A stretch of DNA of 48,941 bases from Bacteroidota bacterium. Its GTDB lineage: Bacteria; Bacteroidota; Bacteroidia; Flavobacteriales; Schleiferiaceae. Positions 20,532 through 28,592 of this stretch are shown here, one piece after another (the stretch's first letter is position 1; the number at the start of each line of letters is the position of its first letter). The position numbers and the translations under genes were made by a program. The notes under the pieces are model-generated. The model was not told the origin of the DNA. It searched no databases and was given only the letters and a program-made list of their open reading frames with translations. Location: contig PZPA01000004.1 in the NCBI GenBank assembly GCA_003045825.1, positions 1 to 48,941 on the forward strand. The letters are read 5' to 3'.

Positions 20532-21080
20532 ATGTCCTTAGATTTTATTTTAGAATGGAGTGCCACGCTGCTGAGTCTGATCTTCCTTATAGGAATCATT
20601 CAGCGAAAGGTATGGGCATGGCCTGTAGGTACCTTGTCTAGCGCGCTGTCGGTAGTTTTATTCTTCCGCATCGGACTCTATGCGGAAACTGGACTGTACA
20701 TTTTTTATGTAGTAATGGGTTTTTACGGTTGGTCTCAATGGCGCAAGAATACATCAGAAGCGAAGGTTGCGCTTGTTGATATCTCGCTAAAGACGCAGCT
20801 TTTAGCCCTATTGGGAATCCCCTTAGCCATGATTTTAGGCTACGGATTGAACGCTTTGCCCGGCGTTAGTTTTGCCTATTTCGATGCGTTTACTACCGTT
20901 TTTGGATTATGGGCTACTTGGCAGGAAACACGGAGAATTAGAACTGCCTTTCATTACTGGATTCCATTAAATATAGCCTCCGTTGCCCTTTACGGTGCCA
21001 AAGGGCTTTGGGTGTATGCTGTGCTCATGGTAATATATTCTGTAATGAGTGTGGTAGGATATATACGATGGCGCAAATAA
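20532..21080 (+). CDS. pnuC: PnuC-family nicotinamide riboside/vitamin transporter
   Basis: WAWPVGTLSSALSVVLFFRIGLYAETGLYIFYVVMGFYGWSQWRK; seven-TM-like hydrophobicity. Confidence 0.88.
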   Translation: MSLDFILEWSATLLSLIFLIGIIQRKVWAWPVGTLSSALSVVLFFRIGLYAETGLYIFYVVMGFYGWSQWRKNTSEAKVALVDISLKTQLLALLGIPLAMILGYGLNALPGVSFAYFDAFTTVFGLWATWQETRRIRTAFHYWIPLNIASVALYGAKGLWVYAVLMVIYSVMSVVGYIRWRK

Positions 21081-21120
21081 ATCAGTTATTTTAGTGGCCA
21101 ATTCGTAATTACATCGAAAC

Positions 21121-21720
21121 ATGCACGCACAAGAATATATAGACCTCGTAAAATCAACGTTAGACGCTCTCGACCCTAAAAGTTTAGATCAATTGGTGGA
21201 TGCATTCCATACGACCTATTCGAAGGGCGGAAATATTTACACCATGGGAAATGGTGGATCCGGGGCTTCCGCATCTCATGCCGCGGGGGATTTCTTAAAA
21301 GGCGCCAGCTACGGATTAGACAAACGCTTCAAAATGATTTGTTTAAACGACAACCTTCCCTCGATGATGGCCATTGCGAACGATATCGGCTGGGAGAGTA
21401 TATTTATAGAACCGCTGAAAAACTTCCTGCAACCGCAAGATTTAGTCATTGGCATCAGTGGATCAGGAAACAGCAAAAATGTGGTAGCCGCATTGGAATA
21501 TGCGAATGAAAAGGGTGCGACGACTGTAGCTTTAAGCGGTTTTAAGGGCGGTAAAATTGCCCAAATCGCAACCATCAATGTGCATGCACCAGTAATGGAC
21601 ATGGAAGTTACTGAAGATGTGCACATGGTGATCTTCAACATCGTGAAAAAACAAATGATGGCGCGCTTAATGGGAGAAAATCCATCGATGGGATCAACGT
21701 ACGATCAAAGAATAGGATAA
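21121..21720 (+). CDS. SIS-domain sugar isomerase, phosphoheptose isomerase (GmhA)-like
   Basis: MGNGGSGASASHAAGDFLKG, GISGSGNSKNVVAALEYANEKGATTVALSGFKGGKIA, TEDVHMVIFNIV. Confidence 0.82.
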   Translation: MHAQEYIDLVKSTLDALDPKSLDQLVDAFHTTYSKGGNIYTMGNGGSGASASHAAGDFLKGASYGLDKRFKMICLNDNLPSMMAIANDIGWESIFIEPLKNFLQPQDLVIGISGSGNSKNVVAALEYANEKGATTVALSGFKGGKIAQIATINVHAPVMDMEVTEDVHMVIFNIVKKQMMARLMGENPSMGSTYDQRIG

Positions 21721-22701
21721 ATGAAGCGGTTCGCGCTAATTGGGGCAGCTGGCTACATCGCGCCAAGACACCTAAAGGCTATTAAAGATGTCGGTGGTGA
21801 GCTCGTGGCTGCCTACGATCCTAGCGATAGCGTGGGACATCTTGATGCCTATTTTCCTTCAGCGGCGTTTTTTACAGAATTTGAGCGATTCGACCGTCAT
21901 TTAAATAAGTTATCGGAGCGTGGTCAGGGGGTCGATTATATTAGTATTTGTTCTCCAAACTACCTACACGATAGTCATATTCGCTACGCCCTTCGCATCG
22001 GCGCACATTGTATTTGCGAAAAGCCTTTAACCTTGAGGCCATGGAATATTGATGGTTTAAGTTCGGTTAGTCAAAGTGCTGATAAAAAGGTGTTTACAAT
22101 ACTTCAACTTCGTTTGCATGAAAGTGTGATTGCGCTAAAACGACAAGTAGAAGACCAATTAAAATCAGACCCGAATCACATCTTTGATGTTGAATTAACT
22201 TACATCACCTCGCGCGGGAATTGGTATTATGCCTCTTGGAAAGGGGACGAAGAAAAAAGCGGTGGAATAGCCACGAATATCGGTGTTCATTTCTTCGATA
22301 TGTTGCATTGGATTTTTGGTCCGCTTCAACAACAAAAAGTACATGCTCGTTCCCACGATCGTGCGTCTGGAGTCTTGCGCTTTAAAAATGCTAATGTTCG
22401 CTGGTTCTTAAGCATTAATGCAGCAACGTTGCCTGAAAAAGTGGTTCAAAGTGGCGGTAGGATACACCGGAGCTTGCGCTTTGACCAATGGTCTTTTGAT
22501 TTTACGGAAGGTTTTACAGAACTGCATTCGCGCTCTTACGCGCACATTTTAAATGATAAAGGCTTTTCGGAGCGTGATGCGCAGCCGGCCATTAGCATCG
22601 TTCACGGTATGCGAGAATCGCTTATTAGTCCATTAGATTCGGAAGCTCATCCGTTGGCATCATTACCGCAAGACCCGCATCCATTTTATCCTTTGAAATA
22701 A
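21721..22701 (+). CDS. wbpB: Gfo/Idh/MocA oxidoreductase, WbpB/WlbA-like (UDP-GlcNAcA 3-dehydrogenase)
   Basis: FALIGAAGYIAPRHLKAIKDVGGELVAAYDPSDSVG, ISICSPNYLHDSHIRYALRIGAHCICEKPLTL, GGIATNIGVHFFDMLHWIFG. Confidence 0.78.
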   Translation: MKRFALIGAAGYIAPRHLKAIKDVGGELVAAYDPSDSVGHLDAYFPSAAFFTEFERFDRHLNKLSERGQGVDYISICSPNYLHDSHIRYALRIGAHCICEKPLTLRPWNIDGLSSVSQSADKKVFTILQLRLHESVIALKRQVEDQLKSDPNHIFDVELTYITSRGNWYYASWKGDEEKSGGIATNIGVHFFDMLHWIFGPLQQQKVHARSHDRASGVLRFKNANVRWFLSINAATLPEKVVQSGGRIHRSLRFDQWSFDFTEGFTELHSRSYAHILNDKGFSERDAQPAISIVHGMRESLISPLDSEAHPLASLPQDPHPFYPLK

Positions 22702-22771
22702 CTCTAAGTGCCTTAATTACAGTGTTCAGATAAGTAGTCAATAGTTATTCACACTGCTTCATGAAGGCCTA

Positions 22772-22788
22772 TAGTTTTGTTAGCTTTG
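22772..22788 (+). promoter_or_regulatory. Two tandem -7-like elements upstream of dnaE
   Basis: TAGTTTTG (22772-22779) and TAGCTTTG (22781-22788), both matching TAnnTTTG. Confidence 0.45.
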
Positions 22789-22818
22789 AGTATACCTCAA
22801 TAGCGACTTCACGCCTCT

Positions 22819-25800
22819 ATGTTTTTAATATTTGATACTGAAACTACCGGTTTTCCTAAAGATTGGAACGCTCCCATAACGGACCTAGATAATTGGCCAC
22901 GTGTGGTACAATTGGCATGGCAAATCCATGATGAGAACGGGGAATTGGTAGAAGTTCAGGACCATATTATTTATCCAGATGGCTTCGATATTCCATTTAA
23001 CGCGACGAAAGTACACGGTATCTCCACCGAACGCGCGAAGAATGAAGGCAGACCGCTTGCTGACGTTTTAACGGATTTTGAGGAGGCCCTTGAAAAATGC
23101 GAATACCTCGTTGGTCACAACGTCAATTTTGATCTAAATGTTACGGGCTGTGAATATTACAGGGTAACGGGTGAAAACCCATTGGATGCCAAGAAATCCT
23201 TGGATTCCTGTACGGAAACTACGGCCAAATTATGCGAATTGCCGGGTGGACGCGGAGGACGTTACAAGCTGCCAAAGCTAGAAGAATTGCACCGTCATTT
23301 GTTTGGTGAAGGATTTGCAGAGGCGCACAATGCTGCTTTCGATGTTGAGGCGACAGCGCGGGTATTCCTGGAATTATTGCGAATTAAGGTCATCACTCCA
23401 GAGGCCATAGGGAAGCCTTCCTCCTTCTTGGACGGATTTTACGCTGCGAATACAGGGCCCATAGCTTCTATTGGTTTAGCCGTGGATGAGGCCCGTAGAA
23501 AGAGAGAGAAAGGGCTGGATCAGAAGGCAAAAAAGAAAGCTTCCGGTAATGCCGACTTGCATGCTGCCGATGTCGAATTCGCTCACCTGCACAACCACAG
23601 TCAATTTTCTATTTTACAAGCAACTACGGTAGTTAGCGAACTGGTACGTGCTGCTGTGGAAAACGGTCATGCAGGAGTTGCCTTGACAGACTTGGGCAAT
23701 ATCATGGGGGCGTTTCACTTTAACCGAGCGGTGATGGGTGTGCCTGGAAACCGAGAAGCCTATGAGCACAATCAAAAGGTAAAAAGTGGCACTTTGAACG
23801 AGCCGCTTCAAGAATACCCGTTTGTTGGCATTATTGGTTGCGAGTTCTTTGTCTGCGAGGACCGCCTAGATCGCAGTAAAAAAGACGACGGTTACCAGAT
23901 TGTACTTTTGGCCAAGAACAAAAATGGCTATCATAACCTTGCGAAGCTCAGCAGTGAGGGAATGTTGAACGGCTTTTATTATGTCCCTAGAATAGATAAA
24001 TCATACCTCTTAGAGCACAAGGAGGATTTAATTGTACTAAGCGGTGGACTACGCGGTGAAATTCAGCATTTGTACCTCAATGTTGGTGAGGCACAGGCTC
24101 GAGAAGCCTTAGAATGGTGGCGTGACCAGTTTGGCGATGACTTTTACCTAGAACTTAACCGTCACCGACTTGAAGAAGAGGACCACGTGAATCTTCAATT
24201 ACTCAGCTATGCGAAGGAGTACGGCATAAAATACATTGCAGCGAACAATACCTTTTACTTGACTCAAGAGAATGCGGAGGCGCATGATATTTTACTCTGC
24301 GTCAAAGAAGGCGCTCAAAAAAGCACACCTATAGGTCGAGGTCGCGGCTTCCGTTATGGATTCCCAAATCAAGAATTCTACTTTAAGACGAAAGAGGAGA
24401 TGGTGGAATTGTTTTCTGACCTCCCTGAGGCATTGAACACCACTAAAGAAATAATAGATAAGGTTGAACTCTATCCGTTAGAGCGAGATGTGCTTCTTCC
24501 AGAGTTTGATATACCTGAAGAATTTCAGGATCCACAAGATAAAATTGACAGCGGACAGCGTGGCGAAAATGCTTATCTGCGTCATTTAACATATGTAGGG
24601 GCTAAAACACGCTATGAAGATTTGACGCCGGAAATTACTGAGCGCTTGGACTTTGAGTTAGAAACCATTGCACGCACTGGCTATCCGGGGTATTTCTTGA
24701 TCGTACAAGATTTCTGTGAAGCCGCACGACAGATGGACGTAAGTGTCGGCCCTGGTCGCGGTTCTGCAGCCGGTTCTGCAGTCGCCTATTGTACGGGAAT
24801 CACTAATGTGGATCCCATAAAATACGACCTGCTTTTTGAGCGCTTTTTGAATCCGGAACGTGTATCGCTCCCCGATATTGATATTGACTTTGACGATGAA
24901 GGTCGGGATAAGGTCATACAGTATGTTATTGATAAATACGGTGCGTCACAGGTGGCTCAAATCATCACCTATGGTACCATGGCAGCAAAGAGTTCTATAC
25001 GCGATGCTGGAAGGGTGCTAGAATTACCTTTACCAGATACGGATCGTATTGCAAAACTCATTCCTGATATGACCAAGCTCAAGAAGCTATGGGAATTGGA
25101 CGACAAGGAGCTGCGGAGCAAATTTGGATCAGAAGAGGCAGGATTGGTTCAGCAACTTAAGGCGTTGTCAGAAGGTGATACGCTTGAGGCTACAACCATT
25201 AATCAAGCGCGTGTTTTGGAAGGCTCTTTGCGCAACACGGGCATTCATGCATGTGGTGTAATTATTACTCCAAGTGATATTAGAGAATTAGTACCTGTAG
25301 CGCGCGCGAAGGATTCAGAAATGTGGTGTACCCAATTTGACAACTCCGTGGTTGAAGACGCAGGACTGCTTAAAATGGACTTTTTAGGTCTTCGTACGCT
25401 GACCATTATCAAAGAGGCATGCCGTTTGGTTAAACAACGTCACGATGTAGATTTAGACCCGGATAGTTTTCCGCTTGATGACACGAAAACTTACGAATTA
25501 TTTCAACGAGGAGAAACTGTGGGAATCTTCCAGTACGAAAGTGCTGGAATGCAAAAATATTTGAAAGAACTCAAGCCCACAGAGTTTGCAGACCTCATCG
25601 CAATGAATGCACTGTACCGTCCCGGTCCGTTGGAATACATACCGGAGTTTATTGAACGGAAGCACGGAAGAAAGGAGATCGTTTACGATTTAGACGCCAT
25701 GGAGGGCAAGCTCAAGGAAACGTATGGAATTACTGTTTATCAGGAGCAGGTAATGCTTTTGTCTCAGGAACTGGCAGGTTTTACAAAGGGTCAAGCCGAT

Positions 25801-27201
25801 ATTCTTCGCAAGGGTATGGGTAAAAAGCAGAAGCATATCATCGATAAGCTTAAGCCGATGTTCCTGGACGGTGGGGAAGAACGCGGTCACAATAGAGACG
25901 TTCTCGAAAAGGTTTGGAAGGACTGGGAAGCCTTTGCTTCGTATGCTTTTAATAAGTCACACTCTACTTGTTACGCCTGGGTAGCCTTTCAAACGGCCTA
26001 TCTCAAAGCACATTATCCGGCTGAATTCATGGCATCCGTATTATCGAATAACATGTCAGATCTAAAGACAGTAACCTTCTTCATGGAGGAATGCCGCCGC
26101 ATTGGCGTGCCTGTTTTAGGTCCTTCTGTCAATGAAAGTTTATTGCGTTTTTCCGTGAACCCGAAAGGTGCCGTACGTTTTGGAATGGGCGGTATGAAGG
26201 GCGTTGGTGAAAATGCTGTGCGCGAGATTATATCGCAACGCGAGGATGGTGGCCAATTCAAAAATCTCTTCGATTTACTTGAACGAATAGACCTCCGTCA
26301 AGCCAATAGAAAAACCATAGAGTGTCTCATTCTTGGCGGAGCCATGGACGACTTCGAGGGGACGCACCGTGCCATGTACTTCTCAGAAGAGGAGGGTGGA
26401 CGCAGTTTTGTGGAAAAAGCGATCAAATACGTACAAGGCAAGAAAAACGATTCAGAAAGTGCCCAAGCCTCACTTTTTGGTGAAGGTTCTGGCGAAGAAC
26501 TTCCGCCGCCCACTATGCCAGTTGTACCTGAATGGCCTTCTATTGTTGCCCTTAAGAAGGAAAAAGAGATTAATGGAATGTACCTCAGTTCTCATCCACT
26601 GGATGATTATCGAACGGAGATTAAATACTTTTGTAACGCATCTTTGAGCCGTTTGAACCATGTAGAAAGCATCTTGGGACGGGAAGTAACTGTCGCGGGT
26701 ATAGTTACCGATGCGCAGCATAGGATTTCTAAAATGGGCAAAGGCTGGGGGATATTCCGACTCGAGGACTTTCACGGGGACTATGAGTTCAAACTCTTCG
26801 GTGAAGATTACCTTAAGTTTCGACATTTCTTCGATAACGAACAATTGCTCTACATAAAAGCGCGCGGCCGTAAATTTAATCAACGCCAAGGTGAAGGCTT
26901 TGTTGAACGTTTGAGTGTCGATGTTGCAGAGGTTAGATTACTGTCAGAAGTATTGGAGGAAAGCAGCAAGAGCCTTGAGATAAAATTGAACCTGCAGTGG
27001 TTAACAACGCCACTAGTAGATGAACTGCATGAGCTCCTGTCGCTTCATCCGGGCAAGAAACGTGTTAAGTTGCATGTGATAGATGCGGAGGAGAAGCTGG
27101 ATATAAAGTTGCCGGTAAAAGAATTCAAAGTAACCATTGCAAAGGATTTACTGCAGGTTCTAGAGCAACATGAACACTTGCAACCAAAGGTGATTAGCTA
27201 A
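22819..27201 (+). CDS. dnaE: DNA polymerase III alpha subunit with fused N-terminal DnaQ-like 3'-5' exonuclease
   Basis: N-terminal exonuclease motifs FDTETTG, VGHNVNFD, AHNAAFDVEAT; then PHP domain (HLHNHSQFS); polymerase GPGRGSAAGSAVAYC and PDIDIDFDDEGRDKV; OB domain near the C-terminus. Confidence 0.95.
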   Translation: MFLIFDTETTGFPKDWNAPITDLDNWPRVVQLAWQIHDENGELVEVQDHIIYPDGFDIPFNATKVHGISTERAKNEGRPLADVLTDFEEALEKCEYLVGHNVNFDLNVTGCEYYRVTGENPLDAKKSLDSCTETTAKLCELPGGRGGRYKLPKLEELHRHLFGEGFAEAHNAAFDVEATARVFLELLRIKVITPEAIGKPSSFLDGFYAANTGPIASIGLAVDEARRKREKGLDQKAKKKASGNADLHAADVEFAHLHNHSQFSILQATTVVSELVRAAVENGHAGVALTDLGNIMGAFHFNRAVMGVPGNREAYEHNQKVKSGTLNEPLQEYPFVGIIGCEFFVCEDRLDRSKKDDGYQIVLLAKNKNGYHNLAKLSSEGMLNGFYYVPRIDKSYLLEHKEDLIVLSGGLRGEIQHLYLNVGEAQAREALEWWRDQFGDDFYLELNRHRLEEEDHVNLQLLSYAKEYGIKYIAANNTFYLTQENAEAHDILLCVKEGAQKSTPIGRGRGFRYGFPNQEFYFKTKEEMVELFSDLPEALNTTKEIIDKVELYPLERDVLLPEFDIPEEFQDPQDKIDSGQRGENAYLRHLTYVGAKTRYEDLTPEITERLDFELETIARTGYPGYFLIVQDFCEAARQMDVSVGPGRGSAAGSAVAYCTGITNVDPIKYDLLFERFLNPERVSLPDIDIDFDDEGRDKVIQYVIDKYGASQVAQIITYGTMAAKSSIRDAGRVLELPLPDTDRIAKLIPDMTKLKKLWELDDKELRSKFGSEEAGLVQQLKALSEGDTLEATTINQARVLEGSLRNTGIHACGVIITPSDIRELVPVARAKDSEMWCTQFDNSVVEDAGLLKMDFLGLRTLTIIKEACRLVKQRHDVDLDPDSFPLDDTKTYELFQRGETVGIFQYESAGMQKYLKELKPTEFADLIAMNALYRPGPLEYIPEFIERKHGRKEIVYDLDAMEGKLKETYGITVYQEQVMLLSQELAGFTKGQADILRKGMGKKQKHIIDKLKPMFLDGGEERGHNRDVLEKVWKDWEAFASYAFNKSHSTCYAWVAFQTAYLKAHYPAEFMASVLSNNMSDLKTVTFFMEECRRIGVPVLGPSVNESLLRFSVNPKGAVRFGMGGMKGVGENAVREIISQREDGGQFKNLFDLLERIDLRQANRKTIECLILGGAMDDFEGTHRAMYFSEEEGGRSFVEKAIKYVQGKKNDSESAQASLFGEGSGEELPPPTMPVVPEWPSIVALKKEKEINGMYLSSHPLDDYRTEIKYFCNASLSRLNHVESILGREVTVAGIVTDAQHRISKMGKGWGIFRLEDFHGDYEFKLFGEDYLKFRHFFDNEQLLYIKARGRKFNQRQGEGFVERLSVDVAEVRLLSEVLEESSKSLEIKLNLQWLTTPLVDELHELLSLHPGKKRVKLHVIDAEEKLDIKLPVKEFKVTIAKDLLQVLEQHEHLQPKVIS

Positions 27202-28011
27202 ATGAAAAACTGGATAGGATGTATAGTTTTGTTGTTCGCAACCCCTTTGATAGCGCAGGTGAATTGTGTGACAACCGCTGACCAGCTGGGTCCTTACTTT
27301 ATTGCAAACGCACCGCTCATAACTAATGACACTCTTGCACCGGGTATTTCGGATACCTCCAGAGCCTTACAGCTTACCTTTTACGTCTCTTGGAATTGTG
27401 ATACGGTTGATTTAGACACGTTGTCCAGTACTTACATGGTTGAAATGTGGCATGCAGATGCGCAAGGGGATTACAGCAACGTAGACGGCAACCCTAATAA
27501 TTTCGCCTACCGCGGGAAATTGGAGCTATCTGGTAAGTCTACAGTTTTTCATACAGAATTGCCGGGTATTTATCCTTACCGACCCTCACACATTCACATC
27601 AAAAGCTATTTAACGGATGCATGGTTCACTGATACGTTGGTCACACAATTGTATTTTGAAGGTGATTCTCTTCTTCAGTTTGATATCGCTAGTTCTTATC
27701 CGGAGCGCTGGATACGTTTGGACACCACAGCGAAGGGATATATGGGCGGTTTCGCTTTTGGCCTTCAATATATCATTGGGACCGCGGAGGAGGAGAAGAC
27801 TACATGGACTTGCTTTCCCAACCCCGCAGTGGATAAAGTCGCCATAGAATCTTCAAGCCCTTTCGCTCAAATTCAAGTCATGGATGCGATCGGGAGGGTC
27901 TACTACGAGGGGACCTTGCCAGATGGACAAAATCTAGACATAAGCGAATGGCCGCGCGGGACGTACGTTGTTCGTATAAACGAGCAATCGCGTTTGTTAT
28001 TGGTGCGCTAG
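27202..28011 (+). CDS. Secreted intradiol ring-cleavage dioxygenase-like protein with T9SS type A sorting domain
   Basis: Signal peptide; GPYFIAN..., VEMWHADAQGDYSN, FAYRGKL, LPGIYPYRPSHIHIK; C-terminal CFPNPAVDKVAIESS...YEGTLPDGQNLDISEWPRGTYVVRI. Confidence 0.8.
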   Translation: MKNWIGCIVLLFATPLIAQVNCVTTADQLGPYFIANAPLITNDTLAPGISDTSRALQLTFYVSWNCDTVDLDTLSSTYMVEMWHADAQGDYSNVDGNPNNFAYRGKLELSGKSTVFHTELPGIYPYRPSHIHIKSYLTDAWFTDTLVTQLYFEGDSLLQFDIASSYPERWIRLDTTAKGYMGGFAFGLQYIIGTAEEEKTTWTCFPNPAVDKVAIESSSPFAQIQVMDAIGRVYYEGTLPDGQNLDISEWPRGTYVVRINEQSRLLLVR

Positions 28012-28098
28012 GGTTTTTAACAGAATGGTGCCTTTTGGTGTGGATAACATCAATGAGTTCATAGGTATTGACTATAGGTTACAAGGTTATATTGGCCC

Positions 28099-28106
28099 TA
28101 CTTTTG
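28099..28106 (+). promoter_or_regulatory. Bacteroidetes-type -7 element upstream of trxA
   Basis: TACTTTTG (TAnnTTTG), 26 nt before the ATG at 28133. Confidence 0.45.
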
Positions 28107-28132
28107 AATTAAGAAAACGAAATACATTTTTT

Positions 28133-28450
28133 ATGGCACTCGAAATAACAGAAGCAAACTTCGAAGAGATTGTAATGAAATCAGATAAGCCTGTTTTGGT
28201 TGATTTCTGGGCAGAATGGTGTGGCCCTTGCCGCATGGTTGGACCTGTAGTCGACGAATTGGCTGGCGATTACGAAGGTAAAGCTGTGGTAGGCAAATTA
28301 AACGTAGATACAGAAGGTGCAGTGGCGCAGCAGTTTGGTGTGCGTAACATTCCAACACTATTGGTATTTAAAAACGGTGAAATCGTAGACAAGCAAGTTG
28401 GAGCAACAAGCAAGCAAGTACTCGCTGCGAAGCTCGACGGCGCGATGTAA
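28133..28450 (+). CDS. trxA: Thioredoxin
   Basis: MALEITEANFEEIVMKSDKPVLVDFWAEWCGPCRMVGPVVDELA. The listed start at 28025 adds 36 residues not expected for thioredoxin. Confidence 0.95.
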   Translation: MALEITEANFEEIVMKSDKPVLVDFWAEWCGPCRMVGPVVDELAGDYEGKAVVGKLNVDTEGAVAQQFGVRNIPTLLVFKNGEIVDKQVGATSKQVLAAKLDGAM

Positions 28451-28474
28451 GCTACCGCAAAGCAAAATTTCAGA

Positions 28475-28508
28475 AGCCCCCAATCCGTGAGGATTGGGGG
28501 CTTTTTTT
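28475..28508 (+). terminator. Intrinsic terminator after trxA
   Basis: AGCCCCCAATCC-GTGA-GGATTGGGGGCT followed by T-run. Confidence 0.88.
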
Positions 28509-28592
28509 GTTCGCAACTTTTAGTTCTTTACAAAAATTGACTTTTAGAATATGGCGTGCCAATTTGAATAGAAACCTCAAATATCGCGTCTT

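Noticed and set aside
20478-20532. A TPP or NAD-related riboswitch upstream of pnuC
   Set aside because: Only 53 nt separate sucC and pnuC and they are mostly the terminator hairpin; no room for a known aptamer.
28025-28132. 36-residue N-terminal extension of thioredoxin in the ORF track
   Set aside because: The sequence before MALEITEANF does not look like part of a thioredoxin, and a TAnnTTTG element (28099-28106) lies within it; it is better read as leader DNA.
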